40,005 nt of DNA, taken from IMG/VR virus record IMGVR_UViG_3300028563_000039, positions 1 to 40,005 of that record, one strand, 5' to 3'. The position numbers and the translations under genes were made by a program. Shown piece after piece: positions 1-7,965 of this stretch. How positions within the stretch are numbered: position 1 is the first letter of the stretch; each line of letters begins with the position of its first letter. The DNA is from a virus. The notes under the pieces are model-generated. The model ran no database searches, was not told the origin of the DNA, and was given only the letters and a program-made list of their open reading frames with translations.

Positions 1-2
1 CC

Positions 3-320
3 GGTGCAAAGTTCATTGGTAATAAAGAAGTCGTAAAAGTTATTCTTGATGATGGGTCAGAAATAGTTTGTACACCTGAACATCGTTTTATGCTTCGTGA
101 TGGTTCATATGCTGAGGCGGGAGATTTGTGTGGAAAAGAGCTAATGCCATTCAGTTTAGGGACTTGTCACTTTTCTCGTAACAATATTTTTTGTGTAAGA
201 ATTGAAGAATTGAGCATTGTAATTCCCGTTTATGATATTGAGGTTGCAAAGTATAACAATTTTGCGATTGCACACGATAGTCCAGGATTAGGAATACACG
301 GTGTAATTTTTGTTCACAAT
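3..320 (+). other. Intein 1 (C-terminal 106 residues visible), mini-intein
   Basis: The Hint block B motif TPEHRFMLRDGSY is at about 75-113, and block F (VYDIEVAKYNNFAI) is followed by the terminal VFVHN at 306-320. The next extein residue is Cys (321-323), as needed for splicing. Blocks B and F are only about 50 residues apart, so no homing-endonuclease domain lies between them. The N-terminal Cys/Ser and block A are outside the window. Confidence 0.85.
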
Positions 321-3320
321 TGCGAGATGGAACAGTGTTTGTCTGGTGATACGTTAATCGCGACGTCTGAAGGTTTTAAGAGGCTTGACGAGCTCGCCGA
401 AGAAAATAAAGTAGAGCTCAACAAGACGTTCATCGTGTATTCGTACGATCACAATGAAAGAAAAATTGTTCCTGCGCTCGCAAAACAAGCACGATACACT
501 GTTGATGAGAAAGCGTACAAGATAACGTTCGAGAGCGGTAAGACGATAACCGGTTGTGAAGACCATCGCTTGATGTTGGCCGATGGAACTTATTGTAAGA
601 TCAAAGACATTCACGTTGGAATGTTGATGATGCAGTACGTGAGACCAAATTTTTGTGATGAAGTCAAGTTTAACGCTCGACGTGAAGACTTTGTAAATCA
701 AGTTATTGATCGTACTGATGTGACATTTGGAAAGATTTTACGAACCGCGGAACGCGTCGGAGTAGATTTAAAGCAATTGTCAATTGCTCTTGACGTTTCA
801 AATAACAAAATTTTGAACATAATTGACCAGTTTGGATATAAAAGCTTTGAGACGTTTGCTCACGCATATTCAAACATTGAAAATCATTGTTATTTAATTG
901 ATCGTGAAGGAAATTTGATTAGTGAACAATTTGAATTGGTAAAAAACGTAGAATACGTTGGTATTTTACCACTTTATGATTTAACTGTTGATGGTTACAA
1001 AAATTTTGCGACTGACAGTGTAATTTCACACAATACTCCAGAGATAGCATCAACACTCGATATTGTAGCGGACGAAACATGTTTATCGGGAAATTCTATA
1101 ATTCCGTTGTTAGATGGTTCTCGACCTACGATATTAGAACTTTTTCAGTCAGGACGAAGTAATTTTTGGGTATATTCATATGATACAAAAACAATGAGAA
1201 TTGTTCCAGGATTAGTGACGTCACGTATTGTGAAAACAGGAACAAAACGTCTTTTTAAGGTTGAACTTGACGATGGAACGTCATTACGACTAACTGGTAA
1301 TCATCGTGTATTGTTGAGTGACGGAACGTATTCTGAAGTTAGCACATTGAACGTTGGATCAAGTTTAAAATCGCTTTATATTAAAATATCAGATAGAGAA
1401 TTTGGTGATCGGATACATAAAAATTGGGGAGACTACGTCAGTAGAACAAATCATCGAGTTATTTCCATTATTGAAGAACAAGAAGAAGATGTTTTTGATC
1501 TTGAAGTTGAACAGTGGCACAATTTTGCTACAACAGCGTCGCCAAAATCAACGTCATTTGTGTTTGTTCATAATTGTTCAGTCGACGACAAAGGCCGCGC
1601 TCTTCATGTCTACAGTGACAATCCAAAGATTAAAGAAACGCTTGAAGAATTATTCTACGACACATTGAACGTTGAATTTAGTCTTCGATCTACTGTGAGA
1701 AACGTAATTAAATACGGCGATGGATTTAATTACATAGACGTTCATCCAAACTATGGCGTCGTTGGTTCGTTTCCTGTTCCTGTCAATGAAATTGAACGTG
1801 AAGAGAATTATGATCGCAATGATCCGTTTGCAACGCGCTTTCGTTGGGTTTCAATGGGTAATAGGACTCTTGAAAATTGGGAGATAGCGCACTTTAGGTT
1901 AATGGGTAATGACCAATTTTTACCTTATGGGTGTTCGTGGATTGAACCTGCGCGGAAAATTTGGCGACAGTTAATGCTTCTTGAAGACGCCATGCTCGTT
2001 TACCGCGTATCAAGGGCTCCTGAGCGCCGCGTGTTCTACGTCGATGTCGGCAACTTGCCTGCAAATGAAGTCGAAGCGTACATGCAACAGCAAAAGCAGG
2101 CATTGAGGACGAACAGCGTTGTAGACAAAGATACAGGACGAATTGATTTACGATACTCACCACTTTCGATCGATGAGGACTACGTTATCCCAACGCGTGG
2201 TGGTGAGTCAGCAACTAAAATTGAAACGCTCGCGGGTCTTCAAAATCAAGGCAATGTTGAGGACGTCGCGTATCTACAGAAGAAGCTATTTGCCGCGTTG
2301 AAGATTCCTGCCGCATACCTTGGCTACGGCGATGCGTTGGGTTCTAAAGCGTCGTTAGCGCAACTCGATGTTAGATTTTCTCGTTCGATTGCCTCAATTC
2401 AACGCATAATCATTGCGGAACTCAATAAAATTGCCGTCATTCATTTGTTTGCACATGGTTTCAAGGGTGATGACTTACAGAACTTTGTGCTACGATTGTC
2501 TAATCCATCTACTGTCGCACAACAACAGAAACTCGAGCTCTGGCGCGCAAAATTTGAGATCGCAGGGTCAGCGCCAGAAGGAATTGCTTCACGTAACTTC
2601 ATTCGCAGGGAAATTCTTATGCTCAACAACGAGCAGATAGAAACCCTCGATGAGGAGCGCTATGACGAAAAGCTTGTTGATGCGGCAATTGATAACGCGG
2701 GTGCAGGTGAACAAGTTGTTGCAGACACAGGTGGTGAGAGCGACGAAGATTTGTTTGGTGGTGGAAGTGAAAAAGAAGGTGCTCCTGAAAAGGAAGAAAA
2801 GCCCAAAGCAGGTGCAGAAAAAGAGGAGAAACCTGAAAATGCAGGCACGTTGCCTGATGACGATTTGCAGCTGTTGACTTCGTCTGACATTGACGAGGAC
2901 GATGATTTCGTGAACAAGGCAATGCTTGAGTTAGACAGTGCGTTACCAATAAAACCAAACGGACATCTACAAAAAGCATTGTACAACAATCAAAGACAAC
3001 GTCATAATGGTGCATCATCAACGTACTCGCCTGAAGTAGACAGGATGGCAAAGACGGGTGATTTACTAAATGATCCGTACGACAAAAATTTCTTCAGAGA
3101 ACTTGCAACTGAGGGCAAAAATGCTACAAAACGTATTAAATTAACGAGTACGCTGCGCAAGACTTTGAGTGACATGGCAAACAGCAAGCGTTTTATAGAG
3201 GCAAACTTTGACGCAGGAACGGAAAAAAGAGTTTTGGCTGAGGGAATTGATGTACAGGACGAGATAGATGAATTAAATGCTAATAACGAGTTGGACATTG
3301 ACATCGATGTCGTATTATAA
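3..3320 (+). CDS. Portal vertex protein (T4 gp20-like), 5' truncated, with three in-frame inteins
   Basis: The frame is open from the first bases, so the true start lies upstream. After removing three Hint/intein segments the visible extein reads CEMEQ, then TPEIASTLDIVADET, then CSVDDKGRALHVYSDN and onward for 581 residues. This is the conserved portal core (a PEIAS..DI..DE segment followed by KYGDGFNYIDV and, later, IPAAYLGYGDALGSKASLAQ). The portal dodecamer sits at one capsid vertex, nucleates prohead assembly and is the DNA channel. The C-terminal 200 residues contain a Glu/Lys-rich low-complexity stretch (about 2755-2850) and an acidic tail. Its place upstream of a gp21-like protease matches the T4 20-21-22-23 order. 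Family assignment is confident; the need for three splicing events is inferred from the sequence. Confidence 0.9.
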   Translation, partial: GAKFIGNKEVVKVILDDGSEIVCTPEHRFMLRDGSYAEAGDLCGKELMPFSLGTCHFSRNNIFCVRIEELSIVIPVYDIEVAKYNNFAIAHDSPGLGIHGVIFVHNCEMEQCLSGDTLIATSEGFKRLDELAEENKVELNKTFIVYSYDHNERKIVPALAKQARYTVDEKAYKITFESGKTITGCEDHRLMLADGTYCKIKDIHVGMLMMQYVRPNFCDEVKFNARREDFVNQVIDRTDVTFGKILRTAERVGVDLKQLSIALDVSNNKILNIIDQFGYKSFETFAHAYSNIENHCYLIDREGNLISEQFELVKNVEYVGILPLYDLTVDGYKNFATDSVISHNTPEIASTLDIVADETCLSGNSIIPLLDGSRPTILELFQSGRSNFWVYSYDTKTMRIVPGLVTSRIVKTGTKRLFKVELDDGTSLRLTGNHRVLLSDGTYSEVSTLNVGSSLKSLYIKISDREFGDRIHKNWGDYVSRTNHRVISIIEEQEEDVFDLEVEQWHNFATTASPKSTSFVFVHNCSVDDKGRALHVYSDNPKIKETLEELFYDTLNVEFSLRSTVRNVIKYGDGFNYIDVHPNYGVVGSFPVPVNEIEREENYDRNDPFATRFRWVSMGNRTLENWEIAHFRLMGNDQFLPYGCSWIEPARKIWRQLMLLEDAMLVYRVSRAPERRVFYVDVGNLPANEVEAYMQQQKQALRTNSVVDKDTGRIDLRYSPLSIDEDYVIPTRGGESATKIETLAGLQNQGNVEDVAYLQKKLFAALKIPAAYLGYGDALGSKASLAQLDVRFSRSIASIQRIIIAELNKIAVIHLFAHGFKGDDLQNFVLRLSNPSTVAQQQKLELWRAKFEIAGSAPEGIASRNFIRREILMLNNEQIETLDEERYDEKLVDAAIDNAGAGEQVVADTGGESDEDLFGGGSEKEGAPEKEEKPKAGAEKEEKPENAGTLPDDDLQLLTSSDIDEDDDFVNKAMLELDSALPIKPNGHLQKALYNNQRQRHNGASSTYSPEVDRMAKTGDLLNDPYDKNFFRELATEGKNATKRIKLTSTLRKTLSDMANSKRFIEANFDAGTEKRVLAEGIDVQDEIDELNANNELDIDIDVVL
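336..1034 (+). other. Intein 2 (233 residues)
   Basis: It starts with Cys (block A, CLSGDTLIATSEGF), has block B (GCEDHRLMLADGTY), block F (PLYDLTVDGYKNFAT) and ends SHN before extein Thr (1035-1037). The roughly 100-residue insert between blocks B and F is too short for a full LAGLIDADG domain and shows none of its signature. It contains a helical segment (about 715-860, ...LKQLSIALDVSNNKILNII...) that resembles a helix-turn-helix and may be the relic of a DNA-binding or endonuclease module. Only five extein residues (CEMEQ) separate it from intein 1. Confidence 0.88.
1080..1574 (+). other. Intein 3 (165 residues), mini-intein
   Basis: It starts with Cys (CLSGNSIIPLLDG), has block B (LTGNHRVLLSDGTYSEV), block F (EDVFDLEVEQWHNFAT) and ends VFVHN before extein Cys (1575-1577). 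At 165 residues it is in the range of minimal splicing domains, with no room for an endonuclease. The extein between inteins 2 and 3 is 15 residues. Its start resembles that of intein 2 (CLSG followed by a hydrophobic strand), but the bodies are clearly diverged. Confidence 0.88.
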
Positions 3321-3334
3321 GTGGAGAAAGTAAC

Positions 3335-3502
3335 ATGAGTAAGACAGAAGACTTACAGTCAGAAGCTGATCAGATTTCCCAGTTGGTGTTGGGTTGTAAT
3401 AGAACACAAGCCTGGCAACGCATTAAGACGGGTGAAATGGCGAAGTCGGACTTTGCAAAACGTCTTGCAGAGTTAATGTTTTTGATTGCAGAAGACGAAT
3501 AA
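3335..3502 (+). CDS. Small hypothetical protein (55 aa) downstream of portal
   Basis: The ORF starts 14 bp after the portal stop with an upstream GGAGAAAG ribosome-binding site at about 3323-3330. It is a charged, probably helical protein (MSKTEDLQSEAD...; ...FAKRLAELMFLIAEDE). T4 has a small core gene (67) at this position, but I see no motif proving homology. The position and good RBS make it a likely real gene co-transcribed with the portal. Confidence 0.65.
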   Translation: MSKTEDLQSEADQISQLVLGCNRTQAWQRIKTGEMAKSDFAKRLAELMFLIAEDE

Positions 3503-3540
3503 ACACTTGAGTGGGTTACCGACTCAGAACAGGTAAAACT

Positions 3541-3611
3541 GCGTTTGTGGCTCAGTGGCACAGCCGTTCCTAACCGGAATAGACGTGATGTTCGAATCAT
3601 CACCAAACGCA
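3541..3611 (+). tRNA. tRNA-like element, degenerate anticodon arm
   Basis: The 7-bp acceptor GCGTTTG/CAAACGC is perfect. A D-arm (GCTC..AGTGGCA..CAGC, one mismatch) and a T-arm (TGATG-TTCGAAT-CATCA) are in the right order, and ACC follows the acceptor. The anticodon arm is about two bases short: GTTCC/GGAAT would leave a 5-nt loop. Shortening the stem gives loop CTAACCG with U33 and anticodon AAC (Val), but with a pyrimidine at 37. The T-stem can pair an extra base. It is either a decayed or an unusual tRNA, and its identity is unsettled. Confidence 0.45.
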
Positions 3612-3740
3612 CCGTATATTTTTAAGTTTCATAAGGCGACAAGAACAAGGATCGAACAAATCAGTAGAAGCACCTGTTGATATGGCATCGTCATCACCCT
3701 CTTGTCGGGTATGTGGTGATTAAAAATGTACAGACGCGAT

Positions 3741-3774
3741 CGAAGTGGTGCCAGACACTTTGATTTTTGTCTTT
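3741..3774 (+). terminator. Probable rho-independent terminator
   Basis: CGAAGTG pairs with CACTTTG (7 bp, one G-U) around an 8-nt loop and is followed by ATTTTTGTCTTT. It would end transcription from the portal/tRNA-like region before the gene at 3830. Confidence 0.45.
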
Positions 3775-3781
3775 AAGCAAT

Positions 3782-3789
3782 ATACTTAT
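3782..3789 (+). promoter_or_regulatory. ATACTTAT box (candidate late promoter)
   Basis: One copy of the recurring ATA(C/T/G)TTAT motif, just after a terminator-like hairpin and 40 bp before the TTG start at 3830. Confidence 0.4.
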
Positions 3790-3829
3790 TTTTGTATCAC
3801 GTTGAAGTGGCACAGAAGAGGTTGACACA

Positions 3830-4660
3830 TTGTCAAAATCACACAACAAAAAGCGTAACGTAACTCTTGTGTATGAATTCTTAGTTCAGACAATTGCTCA
3901 GGCATTGGTTGAAGGTAACAAAAAACGCTCATCGGGAGCACTAAAAATAATAAAACGAAGGTTTAAACCTGGAACTGAGCTTTATAAAGAGTTTCGCCTT
4001 GCAAATTCATTGATAAAAACTACTGTGTCTTCTGAGTTTGTTGCATCATCAATTCTTGGAGAGGCAAAGCAAGCGTCAAGGAAACATGACATCAAACTCC
4101 TCGACAAGGAGAAATCAATGTTGATACACGAAATTAATTGTGTATTGGGAGCAGAGACGTTTGAACAACGAATACAAAATTACGTTGAACATGCAACTGT
4201 TGCATCGTTGATAAATGAATGGAGATCTGAACGATGTGACATACAACAACTTGCAACGTTTGAAGACAAACTCGTAAAGATGTTGATTGCGGATAAAAGT
4301 GTAGCTGATGTGTTTGTCGTTGAGGGAACTCACAACGAAGATGAGCTCGTAATGGACGTAATGTCAAAAAAAATGGACGACAAGTATGGCACGTTATTAA
4401 CGGAACAACATAAAAAAATTGTTAAAGCATACGCAATGGGTGAAAATAAACTCAACGAAGAAGCACTAACGTTAAAGAATAACGTATTGAAAGAAATTAA
4501 CACATATAAATGTGGCACTGTCGTTAACGAAAAGTTGAACAAAGTCAAAGAAATGTTGGTGAACGAAAAATTTGAAACATCGAGCGATGATACCGCGTTG
4601 AAGTGCATTGAATATGTGAATTTATTGAATGAACTAAGGAGCGAAGAAGAAAATGCCTAA
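3830..4660 (+). CDS. Conserved head-cluster protein, possible prohead core component (276 aa)
   Basis: TTG start chosen because AGAAGAGG (3813-3820) lies 9 bp upstream and no ATG occurs until residue about 94. The protein is almost entirely charged and helical (KKRNVTLVYEFLVQTIAQAL... at the N-terminus, Lys/Glu-rich throughout), with no catalytic motif seen. It overlaps the prohead protease gene by 8 bp. T4 places small core proteins (gp67, gp68) between portal and protease, so a prohead core role is reasonable, but this is by position only. The start codon lies within a 15-bp palindrome (3822-3836). Confidence 0.7.
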   Translation: MSKSHNKKRNVTLVYEFLVQTIAQALVEGNKKRSSGALKIIKRRFKPGTELYKEFRLANSLIKTTVSSEFVASSILGEAKQASRKHDIKLLDKEKSMLIHEINCVLGAETFEQRIQNYVEHATVASLINEWRSERCDIQQLATFEDKLVKMLIADKSVADVFVVEGTHNEDELVMDVMSKKMDDKYGTLLTEQHKKIVKAYAMGENKLNEEALTLKNNVLKEINTYKCGTVVNEKLNKVKEMLVNEKFETSSDDTALKCIEYVNLLNELRSEEENA

Positions 4661-5261
4661 ACTATTATGTGAATACTATTCGCTCGACACAATTGATCCT
4701 AAAGAGGTGAAAAAGACATTTGACAATGAAGGTAAGATAATTTTACGTGGCGTAATGCAACGCGCGGATTCACTCAATCAAAATGGTCGTGTGTATCCAA
4801 TGTCAATACTTCAACGTGAGGTAAGAAATTACCAGAAGTTCATCATAGAGAATAGGGCAACGGGGGAGCTCGATCATCCGCCAGAGAGCGTGATTAGTTT
4901 GAAGAACGTGTCACACATTGTACGTGAACTGTACATGGATGGTAAAGATTGTTTGGGTGCAATTGAAATATTGCATAGAGTACCGTCAGGTTTAATATTG
5001 AAGGGTCTTGCAGAAAGCAAAGTAAAGATTGGAATATCGTCAAGAGGCGTCGGTGACGTGAGAGAAGAAGGAGATTACACTGTTGTTCTTGATAACTTCC
5101 AATTAATTTGTTTCGATTGTGTTTCAGATCCTAGCACAGTTCAAGCGTTCATGCTTCCAGAGTGTAGAGATGTCAGCAAAAGTGAGTTGCAAAAGCTACG
5201 AACACACTTTACAAAAGAAGATAGAATAGATAGAATTTTAAACAACATTTTGTGTAAATGA
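4653..5261 (+). CDS. Prohead core protease (T4 gp21-like serine protease)
   Basis: The protein has the family hallmarks: an N-terminal RADSLNQNGRVYP segment, catalytic His in GELDHPPE (H75), SLKNVSHIV (83-90) and catalytic Ser in GISSRGVG (S129/S130). At 202 residues it is close to T4 gp21 (about 212). Known function of the family: assembled inside the prohead, it cleaves scaffold, capsid protein and internal proteins after (L/I)xE to trigger maturation. Start ATG is preceded by AAGGAG (4636-4641) and overlaps the upstream gene. Candidate substrates in this window include the capsid protein and the proteins with I-x-E N-termini. Confidence 0.92.
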   Translation: MPKLLCEYYSLDTIDPKEVKKTFDNEGKIILRGVMQRADSLNQNGRVYPMSILQREVRNYQKFIIENRATGELDHPPESVISLKNVSHIVRELYMDGKDCLGAIEILHRVPSGLILKGLAESKVKIGISSRGVGDVREEGDYTVVLDNFQLICFDCVSDPSTVQAFMLPECRDVSKSELQKLRTHFTKEDRIDRILNNILCK

Positions 5262-5269
5262 ATACTTAT
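5262..5269 (+). promoter_or_regulatory. ATACTTAT box (candidate late promoter)
   Basis: Sits just after the protease stop codon and 13 bp before the start at 5283; an AAGGTGA Shine-Dalgarno follows it. Confidence 0.4.
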
Positions 5270-5282
5270 GACAAGGTGAATT

Positions 5283-5663
5283 ATGCCATTAGGTAATGTC
5301 CAACCCGGCGCGCAGAATGCTGTGGAATATCAAGTTCCGGGAATTCCGTGGGTTACGTCATCGACGACGGGAGTCAATGAAATAATTCACCACAGCTTTC
5401 CTAGAATTTCAAACGGTGTTGTTGTAAAAAATTCACTTGTAAGTTCAAATAATTTACGAGTTGGATTTACCACAAATGGATTGAAGGGTTCTAACTATAT
5501 TGAATTAGTTCCGGGCGAAAGCATCGCAATGGACGTTCGAATTATTGATCTATTCATTAGTGGCAGTTCAACAACATACACTACGTATGCCGAACTAACA
5601 ATGATTGATCGAACGATGTTAATGACGTTGACAGGTTCAAACAACGTGCAAGGAATTGGGTAA
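5283..5663 (+). CDS. Putative virion beta protein (126 aa)
   Basis: Starts VQPGAQNAVEYQVPGIPWVTSS and is rich in Ser, Thr, Val and Gly in an alternating pattern typical of beta-sandwich virion proteins. A strand ..RISNGVVVKNS.. is followed by ..LRVGFTTNG... ATG is preceded by AAGGTGA (5272-5278). Lying between protease and scaffold/capsid genes, it could be a head decoration or vertex protein; no family is recognised with certainty. The next gene follows immediately. Confidence 0.75.
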   Translation: MPLGNVQPGAQNAVEYQVPGIPWVTSSTTGVNEIIHHSFPRISNGVVVKNSLVSSNNLRVGFTTNGLKGSNYIELVPGESIAMDVRIIDLFISGSSTTYTTYAELTMIDRTMLMTLTGSNNVQGIG

Positions 5664-5667
5664 TTAT

Positions 5668-6114
5668 ATGAGCGGCGGGTTTAGTCAATCGTCAACAGGT
5701 GGAAACATTGTATCTGGTTCGTCATTGACATCAACGTTGAATGGCGCTCTTGAAACTACGCAACTTCTTGGAATTCCAAAGGCATCAACATTATCAAAAA
5801 TTTGGCGATTTAACGTGACAGGTAGTCAAAGCACGCAGGTAAGTTTTTTGTCTACTCCACGTGCGTCATTAGTCAGCGCAATATCAGGTAGTAAAATATT
5901 TTCGCTAAGAGGTGATCCATATACCGCGGTATATTATGCGTTTTCAACCGGTTCAACGGGTGAAAGCATAAGTTCTGTTGACGTAACCGGTGCGACTCAG
6001 TGTGATACACTGTTTCCTGGCGAGCGATTTGACATGCAAATTCCAATTGGAATAAGTTCTCTTATTGTGAGTTCTTCAGTGACAAGTTCAATTTCATTGT
6101 CAGTGAGTTCGTAA
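5668..6114 (+). CDS. Putative virion beta protein (148 aa)
   Basis: Start ATG at 5668 is preferred to an in-frame TTG at 5656, because AGGA at about 5651-5654 would be too close to the TTG. The protein is unusually rich in Ser, Thr and Gly (SGSSLTSTLNG..., ...SSLIVSSSVTSS... at the C-terminus), without Lys-rich patches. It resembles the preceding protein in length and composition (PGERFDMQIPIGISSLIVS versus PGESIAMDVRIIDLFIS), so the two may be distant paralogues. Likely a virion surface or decoration protein by context. Confidence 0.7.
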   Translation: MSGGFSQSSTGGNIVSGSSLTSTLNGALETTQLLGIPKASTLSKIWRFNVTGSQSTQVSFLSTPRASLVSAISGSKIFSLRGDPYTAVYYAFSTGSTGESISSVDVTGATQCDTLFPGERFDMQIPIGISSLIVSSSVTSSISLSVSS

Positions 6115-6125
6115 GCGGTGTCATC

Positions 6126-7034
6126 ATGAACAGACGCACCGCCCGTCGTCCTGCTCGCGTTGTTTCAAAAATTCAACCGCATAGTCAAATTTACGTAACA
6201 AACAACGGATCAGGTAATGTGTCAATCATTAATGATTCGACTGTTATTCGAACGACTGCAACTGGAACAACCTCACGAGGTGTGTGCTGGGACGGCGCGT
6301 CTCATGTATACATTCCTAACTCGGGAGCAAATAATGTTTCGCGAATAAATATTGCTACAGGACTCGTTGATGCAACGATTGCGCTCGCCGGCGGGCCGTC
6401 ATATTGTTGTTGGGATGGTGGAAAATACATTTATGTTAATGTTCCCCTCGTAAATACTTCGCGGATTAACATCGAAACGTTAGCGGTTGACGTTAATAAC
6501 GTTGCTAATGGTAACTCGTGGGGAATTTGTTATGATAACTCAACACACATGTATGTTGTAAATTACGTTGGTAATACAGTAACTCGCATCAACACTACAA
6601 CATTTGCAGTCGATGCAACGATCAATGTTGGAGCGAGTCCACGTGGCATATGCTATGACGGTGCAGGTCATGTGTGGGTAGCAAACGTTAACGGACAAAC
6701 CGTGTCTCGAATTAACGTTAGTACGGGTTTAGTTGACGCAACGATAGGCAGCGTAGGAACAGGTCCCGAAGGTATATGTTCAGATGGTACATGGGTTTAT
6801 GTTACAGCAATAACTACAAATACGGTGACTCGCATTAACTTAAATGGTATACAGGGTGGACAAATAATTGTTGGTGCTCGGCCTTCAGTTGTGTGTTGGG
6901 ACGGTGCAAAACACGTGTATGTTGGTAATTTTAATGGAAATAGCGTATCTCGCATTGATACGGCAACTTTTTTGGTCGATGCAACGTTTAATGTTGGAAT
7001 AAATCCATGGGGATGTTGTAGCGTAAGAAAGTAA
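6126..7034 (+). CDS. Seven-bladed YVTN-type beta-propeller protein (302 aa)
   Basis: Seven repeats of about 40 residues each carry a Y(V/I)xN-like strand and end in (S/T)RIN: SQIYVTNNGSG, SHVYIPNSGA, KYIYVNVPLV, THMYVVNYVG, GHVWVANVNG, TWVYVTAITT, KHVYVGNFNG. Each is preceded by a GxC(W/Y)DG-type turn. This is the YVTN/YncE-like propeller architecture, complete with seven blades. There is no signal peptide; the N-terminus is Arg-rich (MNRRTARRPARVV). Placed in the head gene cluster, it may be a virion surface or adhesion protein, or a receptor-binding factor. Cys residues recur at the same position in most blades. Confidence 0.85.
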   Translation: MNRRTARRPARVVSKIQPHSQIYVTNNGSGNVSIINDSTVIRTTATGTTSRGVCWDGASHVYIPNSGANNVSRINIATGLVDATIALAGGPSYCCWDGGKYIYVNVPLVNTSRINIETLAVDVNNVANGNSWGICYDNSTHMYVVNYVGNTVTRINTTTFAVDATINVGASPRGICYDGAGHVWVANVNGQTVSRINVSTGLVDATIGSVGTGPEGICSDGTWVYVTAITTNTVTRINLNGIQGGQIIVGARPSVVCWDGAKHVYVGNFNGNSVSRIDTATFLVDATFNVGINPWGCCSVRK

Positions 7035-7101
7035 TATTTAAAAAAGACGATGAACGACATATTTAATGATAACGTCGCTTAATGCGAAAGGAATATTTGA
7101 C

Positions 7102-7362
7102 ATGAAAACAGCAAAATTAACTACGTTACTTTTGAACAAGATTATCAAGGAAGAAGTTGCGAAATTTGGTGCCGAAGAAGACGTTGAAAAACGTGCCAAG
7201 GATACTGAAGAAGTTGATGCGGATGAAATTGCAGATAGTCTTGAAAAAAATATCGATTTCATACACGCTTTAAAAATTGAAGAAACTCGGCTTGTCGCCC
7301 GCCTTGAAAAAATCAAGGAACAACGTCGTAATATGTTGAAGAAAATTGCAGAGAAGAAGTAA
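7102..7362 (+). CDS. Small coiled-coil protein (86 aa), possible internal head protein
   Basis: ATG at 7102 is preferred to one at 7066, because AAAGGA (7087-7092) is 9 bp upstream. The protein is highly charged and helical (ALKIEETRLVARLEKIKEQR...). Its N-terminus MKTAKLTTLLLNKIIKE ends in I-K-E, compatible with cleavage by a gp21-type protease. It lies between the propeller and the proline-rich protein; function unknown. Confidence 0.65.
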   Translation: MKTAKLTTLLLNKIIKEEVAKFGAEEDVEKRAKDTEEVDADEIADSLEKNIDFIHALKIEETRLVARLEKIKEQRRNMLKKIAEKK

Positions 7363-7377
7363 TTGTAGAGGTATGTG

Positions 7378-7947
7378 ATGCCAAAAATTCCAAAATACAC
7401 AACGTTTTCTCCACCTGCTAATGCAAAGAACGTTTTATTGAACAGATTATTTGCATCACATGCAAGTCCTGATCAACTTCCACCTCAACTGACACTTGAT
7501 CCTGGAAAAGAAATTGAATGCGCCGCCGCAGTGCGAGCATTAGCAACAGCACCAGTCATCAACGGCGTTGGTGGTATTCTTCCACGAGATGGAATTCAAC
7601 AAGGAAACACTTTGTTATTTCCGAATGGCGTAGATTATACATTTGCAGGTCGTTCGCTTGATGATCCGACGCAGACACCTGATATTTCTAAGGTTTCTTG
7701 GAAAGTTGCAGGCGATCCAGCAAATCCGTATGTTCCAGATCTTTCTTCACCTGGTCCTGGCAAAACCGCAGGAACAGACAAAAATGTTGATCCACAAATT
7801 ACAACACAAGACGTAAAGCCGAATTATATTCCTGGCCAACCCGATAGCGCAACAAGAAATCCAGTTGTAACAGGAGCAAAAATTGCTGCAGCAATAAATG
7901 CGATCGACACGTCCTTACAAAAAGGTAGCTCAGGCGCGAATAATTAA
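7378..7947 (+). CDS. Proline-rich hypothetical virion-cluster protein (189 aa)
   Basis: ATG at 7378 (a GTG lies one codon upstream) follows an AGAGG sequence. The protein is rich in Pro, Asp and Gly, especially residues 85-165 (NPYVPDLSSPGPG...), so it is probably extended and partly disordered. No recognised domain. It is the last gene before a strong terminator, closing the protease-to-propeller transcription unit. Confidence 0.65.
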   Translation: MPKIPKYTTFSPPANAKNVLLNRLFASHASPDQLPPQLTLDPGKEIECAAAVRALATAPVINGVGGILPRDGIQQGNTLLFPNGVDYTFAGRSLDDPTQTPDISKVSWKVAGDPANPYVPDLSSPGPGKTAGTDKNVDPQITTQDVKPNYIPGQPDSATRNPVVTGAKIAAAINAIDTSLQKGSSGANN

Positions 7948-7965
7948 AGTTTCTTAATTTATTTT

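Larger units (their letters stand above)
3503..3829. other. Gene-free stretch of 327 bp with RNA-like structures
   Basis: No convincing ORF occurs here. It holds the tRNA-like element at 3541-3611 and an 8-bp inverted repeat CGACAAGA (3637-3644) / TCTTGTCG (3700-3707). Read on the minus strand, this repeat looks like an acceptor stem with an adjacent GTTCGATC T-loop, possibly a second tRNA relic. A terminator-like hairpin (3741-3774), an ATACTTAT box (3782-3789) and a small palindrome TTGACA-CAT-TGTCAA (3822-3836) around the next start codon follow. Confidence 0.5.

Noticed and set aside
3-1574. Hedgehog-like or bacterial toxin Hint domains instead of inteins
   Set aside because: Portal sequence continues on both sides of each domain, and each ends in HN followed by Cys or Thr, as for splicing inteins.
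3637-3707. A functional minus-strand tRNA
   Set aside because: The acceptor and T-loop are suggestive, but the T-stem is poorly paired and the anticodon arm does not form; reported only as a possible relic.
6126-7034. Repeats in the propeller gene as a CRISPR-like or tandem DNA repeat
   Set aside because: The repeats are protein-level, about 120 bp and diverged in DNA, with no identical repeat and spacer structure.
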